Shown here in pieces: positions 1 through 8,020 of a stretch of DNA of 64,000 nt; within the stretch, counting starts at the first letter, position 1; each line of letters starts with the position of its first letter. Location: contig NZ_JAMXLR010000092.1 of assembly GCF_024054565.1 (NCBI RefSeq), forward strand, positions 558,001-622,000. The letters run 5' to 3'. The position numbers and the translations under genes were made by a program. This stretch comes from Aeoliella straminimaris. Lineage in GTDB: Bacteria; Planctomycetota; Planctomycetia; Pirellulales; Lacipirellulaceae. The notes under the pieces were generated by a model. That model was not told the origin of the DNA. It was given only the letters and a program-made list of their open reading frames with translations, and did not search any database.

Positions 1-273
1 CCAGTCATGCAAGCCCGGTTTGTGGTCGAACAGCTCGATCTGCGAAGGACCGCCACTTTGCGTGAGAAAAATGACGTTATTGGCCCGCGGCGCGAAATGC
101 GGCAGGTCGCCCCGTCCGCTGGCGACGTTGGAAACACTTGCCGCGGCGACGTTTTCCAGCAACCCTAGCGACAGGGCGCCGAGACTCAGCCCTGCCGAGC
201 GACCCAGAAATGCTCGGCGTGCCAACAGCCGGGCGCCTTCGTTGGTCGTAATACAGCGGTGATCGTTATTCAT
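1..273 (-). CDS. DUF1501 family secreted protein, N-terminal part (runs off the window)
   Basis: The visible 91 residues carry a twin-arginine signal, RRAFLGRS at residues 19-26, followed by a hydrophobic stretch, and then the DUF1501 opening motif NVIFLTQSGGPSQIELFDHK. DUF1501 proteins are exported planctomycete proteins of the sulfatase/alkaline phosphatase fold and are almost always paired with a DUF1549/DUF1553 protein. Here the ATG (271-273) overlaps the end of the DUF1553 gene by 8 bases, so translational coupling is likely. The C-terminal part lies outside the window. Family assignment is firm; the substrate is unknown. Confidence 0.9.
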   Translation of the reverse strand, partial: MNNDHRCITTNEGARLLARRAFLGRSAGLSLGALSLGLLENVAAASVSNVASGRGDLPHFAPRANNVIFLTQSGGPSQIELFDHKPGLHDW

Positions 274-3200
274 GTGTGATCGCCTCGTCGAGGTTCAGCA
301 CCAAACTGGCTAGCACGGTGTACGCCGCCGTATCGGCCATTTGCTGGTCAACGTTCCGCTCCGGCTGACCGAAGTCGAGCAGCATCCGTGCTTCGTCGGG
401 CGACTGCCGGTACTCGGCAAGCCATGCAGTAAGCTGCGGCTCAAGCGTAGCAACTTCGGCTGTGGTGGCGCTGCGCGACAATACGCGCTGGAATAGCCAG
501 TCGATTCGCTCGGCAGGTGGACTCTCAGTGGCCACCATCTGCACGGCCAGCGATCTGGCGGCCTCCAACTGGCTGAGGTCGTTCATCAGCGTCAGCGCAT
601 GCAACGGGGTGTTGGTACGTCGCGGGCGGACTTCGCAGGTCCGCCGGGGCGCGACATCGAACAAGTAGGTAGGGGTCGACGACCGCCGCCAGAAAGCGTA
701 CAGCGTGCGGCGAAACTGGATGTCGCCTTGGCTTGGCTCGTAGGTGAAGCGGCCCTTGAACAATGCTTCCCAAACCCCCCGGGGCTGGTAGGGCATCATC
801 GGTGGGCCGCCGAGCGATTCGTCCAGCAATCCACTGGCCTGCAGGGCGGCGTCGCGAATCATCCAGCTGGGCAAGCGGAAGCGCGCGCCGCGGGCCAGCA
901 GTTTGTTTTCGGGATCCTGTTCCAACAGCTCAGGCGTGAACTTGCTGGATTGCTGATAGGTCTCGCTGGTGACGATGAGCCTCATGACGTGTTTCACGTC
1001 CCAGCCGCTCTCGACGAGTTCGACCGCCAGCCAGTCGAGCAACTCCGGATGCACCGGCACTTCGCCTTGCAGTCCGAAATCCTCGGGCGTGCGTACCAGG
1101 CCCGCCCCAAAACAGATCTGCCACAATTGATTGGCAACCACTCGTGCGGTCAGCGGATTGTCGGGCGAGACAATCCAGTGCGCCAGGTCGAGACGCGTTT
1201 GGGTCTTCTCCTGGGGCCACTCGAGCACCGCGGCTGGCACGCCGGGCGTTACCTGTTCGCCATGTTGATCCCACACGCCTCGCTGCAGTACGAAGGTGTC
1301 GCGCGGCTGCTCGCGGTCGTGCATTACCATCACTTTCACCTCACCTGCTTGCGACTCGTAGGTTCGCAGTTGCTGGCGGGCGGCGTCGGCCCTGCGTTTT
1401 GCCTGCCGGTAGGGTTCGTAGGTAGCCAGGAACTGCTGGCGGAGCTCGCCGAGGAGTTTCTCCGGTATGTCGTCGGTCGAATCGGGCGCTAGCGTAGCCA
1501 ACCGCTCAAGTGGCATTGTCTGGTCAATCGCCACGACCGATGCTGGTTGATCGGTTACCGACAGGCGGAATCGTCCGACGTTTGCCTGGTAGATGTCCGA
1601 CAGCTGAATCATGATCACTTGCAGACGCTCGTCGTCCTCCATCTCGAGCGGCTCGCGGAGGCGGAGCACCGCCGTGTGAGGTTGGTCCAACACCTCGCTG
1701 GCCACCGCCCAGCCGTTCCGCGGGTCGTCGAACAGCAGGTGTCCGACGCGGCCATAGCTGCGGCTGTTTTCCTTGCCTTCGGGCACCGGGGCTTCGCTAT
1801 CGGCAGCTGCCGACGCCAGAGGGACATCGCGTACCTGCAGCTGACCTTGCTTGGCTACCTGCAGCTTGAACGTCGTAATGGCGAACTCGCCGGTTGGCCC
1901 GCGGCCAATGCGTTTCAATGGGTGCGAGGCGTCGGGTAGCACCTCGAGGCGGACGGCAGTAATCGTGCTGCCAGCAGTTGGCTTGCACTGGACCTGGTAC
2001 TCGTCCTGATCGGGATTGGGGCCGCTGGCCACGATGCTGAGATCGGGCTGCTGTTGGAGCTGCGCGCGGCTCGCCGTTTTCAGCGATTCGGCGGCGAGTG
2101 GAGTCCATGGTTCGAACCCATGTTGCACGTTCACGATTTGATCTTCGAGCCACCGCTGAAAATGCGGCTCGGCCGCCTCGCTGGCCGCGCGCTGGTGGGC
2201 GCCGCGTTGCTCCGCCAGATGTTTTGCCTGCGCCACAATCTCCGCCACGTAGGGCGATTGATAGTCCAAGTACGGCTTGGCTCGGCGGCCCGCTTCGCCT
2301 GTTTCGTCGATGGAGTTGAAGAACGCGGTGAGCTGGTAGTATTCCCGCTGCGAGATCGGATCGAACTTGTGCGAGTGGCACTGGCAGCAGCCGAGTGTCA
2401 GTCCCAGCCACACGGTGCCGGTCGTGTTGACGCGGTCGATCACGTAGTCGACACGCGATTCTTCAGGGTGACGACCCCCTTCGCCGTTGGTTTGATGGTT
2501 GCGATGGAAGCAGGTCGCGAGCTTCTGCTCGGCCGTGGCGTTGGGTAGCAGATCGCCGGCCAGTTGTTCGATGGTGAATTGGTCGAACGGCTTATTGGCG
2601 TTAAAGGCGTCGATCACCCAGTCACGCCACGGCCAGTTGGTGCGTATGGCGTCGATCTGAAACCCGTCGGTGTCCGAGTACCTCGCGGCATCCAACCACC
2701 ACATCGCCATCCGTTCGCCAAATCGTGGGGACGACAAGAGTTCGTCCACTAACTGCTCGTACGAATCGGTCGCGTCATCCGCATCGACGGCGGCCACCTG
2801 CTCCGACGTGGGTGGCAACCCGGTCAGATCGAACGATACCCGCCGCGCCAGGGTGTGAGGCTCGGCCTCGTTCGAGGGGCTGAGTCCCAGTTGCTCAAGC
2901 CGCCGCCGCACCAACACGTCGATGGGGTGCTGGTCGGCCGCTGCCATGGATGGACGCACGGGTCGCTCGAATGCCCAGTGCTTGCCCCACATTGCCCCAC
3001 CGGCGATCCAGCGGCGAAGGATGTCGACTTCATGTGCTGCCAACGGCTTGCGATGCGAGTCGGTTGGCGGCATCACCATCGACTCGTCGTCCGACTCGAT
3101 TCGCTGGAGGATCTCGCTAGCATCCGGATCGCCTGGCACGATCGCGGCGTAGCCCCCCAGATCGGCGGTGGCCGCTTCACGCACGTCGAGGCGCAACCCG

Positions 3201-3376
3201 GCTTCGCGATGGGTTTCGTCAGGACCATGGCAATGGAAGCAGCGGTCGGAGAGGATTGGCAGCACGTCCCGCCCAAAGCGAGGTGCCGCCAGGTCACCGG
3301 CAGCGCAAGATACCGGCAAAGCGACCAGCAGGGCCAGCAGTGTTGCCCAGCGGAATAGTCGTGGGGAATGGAGCAT
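266..3376 (-). CDS. DUF1549/DUF1553 protein with planctomycete cytochrome C domain
   Basis: This 1036-residue protein begins with a signal peptide (about residues 1-26). A planctomycete cytochrome C domain (PSCyt1) follows, with the haem-binding motif CFHCH at 46-50. Next come a DUF1549 (PSCyt2) region at about 130-340, a middle beta-rich region, and a C-terminal DUF1553 (PSD1) region from about 725. These proteins are expected in the periplasm; they are thought to be redox partners of DUF1501 proteins in catabolism, but the reaction is not established. It is the first gene of a two-gene unit with the DUF1501 gene that overlaps its stop. The intergenic space to the divergent AraC gene is about 70 bases. 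Confidence 0.93.
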   Translation of the reverse strand: MLHSPRLFRWATLLALLVALPVSCAAGDLAAPRFGRDVLPILSDRCFHCHGPDETHREAGLRLDVREAATADLGGYAAIVPGDPDASEILQRIESDDESMVMPPTDSHRKPLAAHEVDILRRWIAGGAMWGKHWAFERPVRPSMAAADQHPIDVLVRRRLEQLGLSPSNEAEPHTLARRVSFDLTGLPPTSEQVAAVDADDATDSYEQLVDELLSSPRFGERMAMWWLDAARYSDTDGFQIDAIRTNWPWRDWVIDAFNANKPFDQFTIEQLAGDLLPNATAEQKLATCFHRNHQTNGEGGRHPEESRVDYVIDRVNTTGTVWLGLTLGCCQCHSHKFDPISQREYYQLTAFFNSIDETGEAGRRAKPYLDYQSPYVAEIVAQAKHLAEQRGAHQRAASEAAEPHFQRWLEDQIVNVQHGFEPWTPLAAESLKTASRAQLQQQPDLSIVASGPNPDQDEYQVQCKPTAGSTITAVRLEVLPDASHPLKRIGRGPTGEFAITTFKLQVAKQGQLQVRDVPLASAAADSEAPVPEGKENSRSYGRVGHLLFDDPRNGWAVASEVLDQPHTAVLRLREPLEMEDDERLQVIMIQLSDIYQANVGRFRLSVTDQPASVVAIDQTMPLERLATLAPDSTDDIPEKLLGELRQQFLATYEPYRQAKRRADAARQQLRTYESQAGEVKVMVMHDREQPRDTFVLQRGVWDQHGEQVTPGVPAAVLEWPQEKTQTRLDLAHWIVSPDNPLTARVVANQLWQICFGAGLVRTPEDFGLQGEVPVHPELLDWLAVELVESGWDVKHVMRLIVTSETYQQSSKFTPELLEQDPENKLLARGARFRLPSWMIRDAALQASGLLDESLGGPPMMPYQPRGVWEALFKGRFTYEPSQGDIQFRRTLYAFWRRSSTPTYLFDVAPRRTCEVRPRRTNTPLHALTLMNDLSQLEAARSLAVQMVATESPPAERIDWLFQRVLSRSATTAEVATLEPQLTAWLAEYRQSPDEARMLLDFGQPERNVDQQMADTAAYTVLASLVLNLDEAITHE

Positions 3377-3446
3377 CTGCGCATCTTATTACCAACGCGG
3401 TACGGTTGTCTTGGACAGGTAAAACGCAAAATGGTACATTTTGACC

Positions 3447-4199
3447 ATGACCCAGCTCAGCTCCGATCTGTTTCAGCAGCAATTTTTCAAGCGGAATCCG
3501 TTGGCCGAATCGGTCATTCGCCTGTTCGACGCCCTGCCGCAGGCCTACTTTTACGCCAAGGACCGCCAGGGGCGGTTCGTGAAGGTAAATCACCTTTTCT
3601 TGGAGAATCACGGGCTGGACGACGAGTCGCAGGCCCTTGGTAAGACCGATCTCGATTTTCATCCGCCGCTCATGGCCAAGGCCTACATGGATGAAGACCA
3701 GCGGGTCATGCAGAGCGGCCAAACACTGCCCGGCCAAGTGTGGCCCGTGCTGCATCGCCGGCGGTGGCCACGATGGTACGTCTCGACCAAGACCCCGCTT
3801 TTCGACCCGCAGGGACGGGTAATTGGCATCGCGGGAGCCATGTATCGAATCGAGGCACCTGAAGAACTGGAGAAGTTCTTCCAGGAATTGGCCCCCGTGG
3901 TACGCCACATCGACGAGCACTACGCCGATTCGATCTCGATGGCCGACATGGCCGTCCTGGCGACCCTGAGCTCTACGCATTTTAACCGGCGGTTCAAGCA
4001 GCTCTTCCGCATGACGCCGATGCAGTACCTTCGCACGGTGCGCGTGCAGGCGGTGCAGCGGTTGCTGACCACCACCCAGAGGGGCATGGCCGATCTCGCG
4101 GCCCTGACCGGCTTCGCCGATCAAAGCCACCTGATTCGCGTGTTTCGGCAAGTCACCGGAATGACTCCAGCGGCATTTCGGAAGCGATTTCGAGAGTAG
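3447..4199 (+). CDS. AraC-family transcriptional regulator with N-terminal PAS domain
   Basis: The 250-residue protein has a PAS-like sensor domain at about residues 20-135 (the stretch AYFYAKDRQGRFVKVN is typical of the PAS beta-strand start). A C-terminal AraC double helix-turn-helix occupies about 150-250, including FKQLFRMTPMQYLRTVRVQ and FADQSHLIRVFRQVTGMTP. The ATG at 3447 was preferred over an in-frame TTG six bases upstream. It is divergently transcribed from the DUF1553/DUF1501 pair with only about 70 bases between the starts, so control of that pair is a reasonable inference. The signal sensed by the PAS domain cannot be read from the sequence. Confidence 0.9.
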   Translation: MTQLSSDLFQQQFFKRNPLAESVIRLFDALPQAYFYAKDRQGRFVKVNHLFLENHGLDDESQALGKTDLDFHPPLMAKAYMDEDQRVMQSGQTLPGQVWPVLHRRRWPRWYVSTKTPLFDPQGRVIGIAGAMYRIEAPEELEKFFQELAPVVRHIDEHYADSISMADMAVLATLSSTHFNRRFKQLFRMTPMQYLRTVRVQAVQRLLTTTQRGMADLAALTGFADQSHLIRVFRQVTGMTPAAFRKRFRE

Positions 4200-4359
4200 G
4201 AAGTTCCGATACTGCCCGGCCCGCAAGGTCTCGCGCCAACGGACTGTGTGGCCCTGGACAGCGGTTGCGATACGGGCGAAGATCGCTCGACGGTTCCATA
4301 CGCCTTCTCTCCCGAGAGAGAAGTTGCTGATTATTCACGCCTCGCGATTCGATACCATC

Positions 4360-5253
4360 ATGCCTGCATTCTTCGATCGTCTTGCCGCCGCGGTAAAGCA
4401 GAAGCGTACTCCACTCGTGGTGGGGGTCGACCCTCGCTACAAGTCGTTGCCCGCAGATCTGCGGCAAGGTGGTGAAGATTTGGAAGCCCAGGCCCAGGCC
4501 TTTCGCGATTTCTCCATCGGTTTGCTCGACGTCGTGGCGCCGTTGGTGCCGGCGGTGAAGCCGCAGGTGGCCTTCTTCGAGCAGCTTGGTTGGCGTGGCA
4601 TGCAGGCCCTGTCCGAGGTGGTGCAGCATGCCCACAACTTGGGTCTGTTGGTGATCGCCGACGCCAAGCGAAACGACATCGGCTCGACCGCCGAAGGGTA
4701 CGCCGATGGCTGGCTGGGCGAGCAATCGGCCTGGCAGGGCGACGCACTGACCATCAGCCCTTACTTGGGCGACGACAGCCTGGAGCCGTTTGTCCGCACC
4801 GCCGAACAGCGCGACGCCGGGTTGTTCGTGCTGGTGAAGACGTCCAATCCCGGCGGCAAGTTCCTGCAGGACCTCACCGCGGGCGACACCACCATCTACA
4901 GCAAGGTGGGCAAACTGGTCGAATCGCTTTCGAACGACACCGCCGGCGATTGCGGCTATGGGGTGGCCGGCGCGGTGGTCGGGGCGACTTACCCCGAGCA
5001 ACTCACAGAGCTTCGCACCCGCATGCCCCACACCTGGTTTCTGGTTCCCGGCTACGGCAGCCAGGGAGGCACCGCGGCCGATGTGGCGGGGGCTTTCGAC
5101 TCCAGTGGATTGGGGGCCGTAGTGAACAGTTCGCGGGCCATTATCTTCGCCCACGCTCGTGATGAGTTTGCCGGGCTCGATTGGCAAGCAGCGGTCGAGA
5201 AGGCCACGCAACAGGCGATTGCCGACTTGGCCACAGCCTGTCCGCTCAGCTAA
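4360..5253 (+). CDS. pyrF: orotidine 5'-phosphate decarboxylase (type 2)
   Basis: PyrF converts orotidine monophosphate to UMP, the last step of de novo pyrimidine synthesis, in the cytosol. The catalytic motif DAKRNDIGST lies at residues 101-110 (lysine 103), and VVGVDPRYKSLP near the N-terminus is typical of the type 2, archaeal/mycobacterial-like family. The length of 297 residues is normal. The open frame extends 38 codons further upstream, but the family homology starts at MPAFFDRLAAA, so the ATG at 4360 is used. The next gene starts 10 bases after its stop, suggesting co-transcription. Confidence 0.93.
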   Translation: MPAFFDRLAAAVKQKRTPLVVGVDPRYKSLPADLRQGGEDLEAQAQAFRDFSIGLLDVVAPLVPAVKPQVAFFEQLGWRGMQALSEVVQHAHNLGLLVIADAKRNDIGSTAEGYADGWLGEQSAWQGDALTISPYLGDDSLEPFVRTAEQRDAGLFVLVKTSNPGGKFLQDLTAGDTTIYSKVGKLVESLSNDTAGDCGYGVAGAVVGATYPEQLTELRTRMPHTWFLVPGYGSQGGTAADVAGAFDSSGLGAVVNSSRAIIFAHARDEFAGLDWQAAVEKATQQAIADLATACPLS

Positions 5254-5263
5254 CGGCAGTTTC

Positions 5264-5692
5264 ATGCAAGTTCGCACCATCCAGTACGACACGTCCGAGT
5301 ATCGCCAGGAGCTGGAGCTGCGCAATCGGTTGCTCCGCGTGCCGCTGGGGCTGGACATCTACGCCGAAGACTTGCCCGCCGAACGCGAGCAACTGCATTA
5401 CGGACTGTTCGATGGAGAGCTGCTGGTGGGGTGTGCGATCGCCATCCTCAAGAGCGACCAGCACGCCAAGATCCGCCAGATGGCCGTCGACACCGGCTTG
5501 CAGGCGCAGGGGCTGGGGCGGCAATTGCTGACGGCCGCCGAGGACGACCTGCGACAGCGTGGAATCCAGTGGCTGGAGCTCGCTGCCCGCATCGAAGCGG
5601 TCGGCTTCTACGAAAAGCTGGGCTATCAGACAGTGGGGGATGAATTCGTTGAAGTCGGTATCCCGCATCGCCACATGGAAAAGGCGCTGTAA
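5264..5692 (+). CDS. GNAT family N-acetyltransferase
   Basis: A 142-residue single-domain GNAT protein. The acetyl-CoA binding motif is visible as RQMAVDTGLQAQGLGRQLL (the Q/R-x-x-G-x-G/A signature), followed by the typical FYEKLGYQ motif near the C-terminus. It would transfer an acetyl group from acetyl-CoA to an amine of unknown identity in the cytosol. The ATG at 5264 begins 10 bases after pyrF, so the two are probably co-transcribed. The reading frame is open upstream into pyrF, but the domain begins at this ATG. Confidence 0.88.
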   Translation: MQVRTIQYDTSEYRQELELRNRLLRVPLGLDIYAEDLPAEREQLHYGLFDGELLVGCAIAILKSDQHAKIRQMAVDTGLQAQGLGRQLLTAAEDDLRQRGIQWLELAARIEAVGFYEKLGYQTVGDEFVEVGIPHRHMEKAL

Positions 5693-5789
5693 ACCCGGTG
5701 CTACCGCGTGACTTGCCGGGCCCAGTAAATTAAACTCGGCATTTGTCACAGCAACTTCCCGCCTTACTCCACCCTCTGGATACGCCTCG

Positions 5790-7106
5790 ATGTCAGCTTG
5801 TATGCTTCGCGTCGCGCTCGTAACGCTCGCCGTTTGCCTTCCCGCCGTAAGTTTTGCCGACGATGTGCCCGAGGGCTTCACCCCGCTGTTCAATGGCGAG
5901 GACCTGACCGGCTGGCACGGTATGCCCCACTTCGATCCCAAGCAGTGGGACGAAATGGACGAAGAGGAGCGCGAGAAGAAGCTCGCCGAGTGGAACGCCG
6001 ACGCCAAAGAGCATTGGACGGCCGAAGATGGCGAACTGGTGAACGACGGGCACGGCGTGTTCTTGACCACCGACAAGGAGTACGGCGACATCGAGTTGGT
6101 GATCGACTACAAGACCGTGCCCCGCGCCGACAGTGGCATCTACCTCCGCGCCACGCCACAGGTGCAGATCTGGGACTACACCGAGCCCGAGAAGTTTAAC
6201 CTGGGAAGCGACCTGGGGAGCGGTGGTCTGTGGAACAACTCGCCTGGCGCGCGGGGCAAGAATCCCTTTGTGCTGGCCGACCATCGTTTCGGCGAGTGGA
6301 ATCGCTTTCGCATCCGTCAGGTTGGCGCGCGGACCACGGTGTGGCTGAACGACATGCTAGTGGTCGACCACGCCACGATGGAGAACTACTGGCGCCGGAA
6401 TGATCCCTTGCGACGATCGGGTCCCATCCAGTTGCAGACGCACGGTGGCGAGATCCGCTGGCGCAACGTGGCTGTTCGGGAGATTCCCGCGGAGGAGGCC
6501 AACGCCCTGTTGAACGAATATGAGTCCCAGGCGTTCGAGTCGCTGTTCAATGGCAAGGATCTGACCGGCTGGCACGGCGCGGTGGACAACTACGAAGTGG
6601 TTGACGGCGCTATCCGTTGCAAAGCGGGGCATGGCGGGCTGCTGTTGGCCGAGCCCGAGCTCACCAACTTCGTCGCTCGCGTCGAGTTTCGCCTGCCTCC
6701 AGGCGGCAACAATGGCCTGGCGATTCGCTCGCCCGGCACCGGCGACGTCGCCTACAACGGCATGTGCGAACTGCAGGTACTCGATAGCGAACATCCCAAG
6801 TACGCCAATCTGGACGATCGGCAATATCACGGCTCGGCCTACGGCATCGCAGCCGCCAAGCGTGGTTATCTACGACCGACCGGCGAATGGAACTTTCAGG
6901 AGGTCACCGTCGAGGGCAGTCGCGTGAAGGTCGAACTCAATGGCACCGTAATCCTGGATGCCGACCTGAGCGAGGCGCAGGACTTCATGGCCGGCAGCGA
7001 GCATCCCGGCCTGTCGCGCGAGAGCGGTTACTTTGGCTTCGCCGGTCACAGCGATCCGGTCGAGTTCCGCAACGTCTCGCTGAAGTTACTACCTGGTGGG
7101 AAATAA
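5790..7106 (+). CDS. secreted double DUF1080 (3-keto-disaccharide hydrolase-like) protein
   Basis: The 438-residue protein has a signal peptide (about 1-23) and two copies of the DUF1080 beta-sandwich. The copies open with nearly the same words: FTPLFNGEDLTGWHG at about residue 30 and FESLFNGKDLTGWHG at about 249. DUF1080 proteins are concanavalin-like folds named for 3-keto-glycoside hydrolase activity and are abundant in planctomycetes. The two copies differ in length and sequence, so this is an old internal duplication. The substrate is unknown. It stands alone between pyrF/GNAT and an empty stretch. Confidence 0.88.
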   Translation: MSACMLRVALVTLAVCLPAVSFADDVPEGFTPLFNGEDLTGWHGMPHFDPKQWDEMDEEEREKKLAEWNADAKEHWTAEDGELVNDGHGVFLTTDKEYGDIELVIDYKTVPRADSGIYLRATPQVQIWDYTEPEKFNLGSDLGSGGLWNNSPGARGKNPFVLADHRFGEWNRFRIRQVGARTTVWLNDMLVVDHATMENYWRRNDPLRRSGPIQLQTHGGEIRWRNVAVREIPAEEANALLNEYESQAFESLFNGKDLTGWHGAVDNYEVVDGAIRCKAGHGGLLLAEPELTNFVARVEFRLPPGGNNGLAIRSPGTGDVAYNGMCELQVLDSEHPKYANLDDRQYHGSAYGIAAAKRGYLRPTGEWNFQEVTVEGSRVKVELNGTVILDADLSEAQDFMAGSEHPGLSRESGYFGFAGHSDPVEFRNVSLKLLPGGK

Positions 7107-7579
7107 GCAGAGTTATCGTAGCGCTCCGTTTGGCGTCAGGTTTCCTCTTCACCTGCTCGAATTCCAGGTAGATCCGGACAATTATTTGGTGCAGGACGGC
7201 CCAGGCCGCCGGAAGTGCGTCTGCTGCCAACCGAGTAGGTTAGTTCCTAGGGTAAGGCTGCAACGGCCTCACTCCAAACGACTGTTATCTTTGACAACAA
7301 AGAACTCCCGCTGCTGCGTCCAGGGATGAAGGTCATGGCGGAACTAAAAACTGTCGAGCCGACAGGTTCTGCGCAGTTCAAGCACCATATCAAACAGAAG
7401 GTGAACCTCCTCGAGAGGCTTGCGACCGAAATCGATGAACGAGAGAAGTGAATCGAACACGCTGAGAAAAAATACCTACGCATCAAGCAAACTGGCAACC
7501 AACCCGACGCAACAAGCGACTGCAACCAGCGGGTCCGGTGCATCAGTAGAGTTTTGCTCCGGCATGTTGGTGAGATTCC
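7107..7579 (+). other. gene-free stretch with a possible gene remnant (7326-7454)
   Basis: No gene is convincing here. One plus-strand frame, open from about 7245 to the TGA at 7454, encodes a charged C-terminal-looking tail (LPLLRPGMKVMAELKTVE, then a lysine-rich helix). The 42-codon part from the ATG at 7326 could be a small gene or the last piece of a decayed one. The phrase LRPGMKV resembles the end of membrane-fusion/HlyD-type proteins, but this is only a resemblance. Frames upstream are broken by stops. Confidence 0.3.
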
Positions 7580-8020
7580 TCATCTATGGTCCGTTTTACG
7601 GATGCTAGTTTGTCTGCGATGAGATTCGACGGCAACGCCGAGGAACGCGCTCCCTAGCCACTGGCCTAACGGGATAAGGAAAACTCCGATAGGCTGCACC
7701 AATCGATACTCCGGATCTGTTTGGTAGAAGTAAGCGTGTGATGCTGCCCCCCAAAGCCCCCATACGGTCAGTGCCAGGCTGGACAGAAAGATCACCCATG
7801 CGAGTCGACGGCTGACCCGACCAAACCAAGCGACGGCTGCCAAGGCCAAATAGGGTCCAACAATATACAGCAAGATAGCCGCATCGCTAGGCTGCAGCGA
7901 CCAAGGGTTGTTGGTTGCCAGAACTGTAAGCACCAAGTCGATTGCGATGGCGAGAATGCAGATGACGAGCGTCACAATCGAGACAACTGGTGTGGAAGTA
8001 TTGCTATTGAGTTGGCTCAT
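7580..8020 (-). CDS. small polytopic membrane protein
   Basis: A protein of 146 residues with four predicted membrane spans (around VVSIVTLVICILAIAIDL, ILLYIVGPYLALAAVAWF, WVIFLSSLALTVWGLW and FLIPLGQWLGSAFLGVAV). No family is recognised. The ATG at 8020 overlaps the end of the kinase gene by 17 bases, which supports this start over the longer frame and suggests translational coupling. It is therefore the third member of an ECF sigma / kinase / membrane protein chain; a role as partner or target of the kinase is inference only. Confidence 0.75.
   Translation of the reverse strand: MSQLNSNTSTPVVSIVTLVICILAIAIDLVLTVLATNNPWSLQPSDAAILLYIVGPYLALAAVAWFGRVSRRLAWVIFLSSLALTVWGLWGAASHAYFYQTDPEYRLVQPIGVFLIPLGQWLGSAFLGVAVESHRRQTSIRKTDHR

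Noticed and set aside
599-1492. Long plus-strand open frame of 297 codons
   Set aside because: It is the antisense shadow of the DUF1553 gene, with no recognisable protein features; GC-rich codon use opens such frames across the window.
2109-2119. GGTTCGAACCC, resembling the T-loop of a tRNA
   Set aside because: It lies inside the DUF1553 coding sequence, and no acceptor, D or anticodon stem can be built around it.
3294-4226. Minus-strand open frame of 310 codons opposite the AraC gene
   Set aside because: The PAS and AraC domains are unmistakable on the plus strand; the opposite frame is a shadow.
4153-5358. Minus-strand open frame of 401 codons opposite pyrF
   Set aside because: pyrF has its full set of motifs on the plus strand; the opposite frame has no family features.
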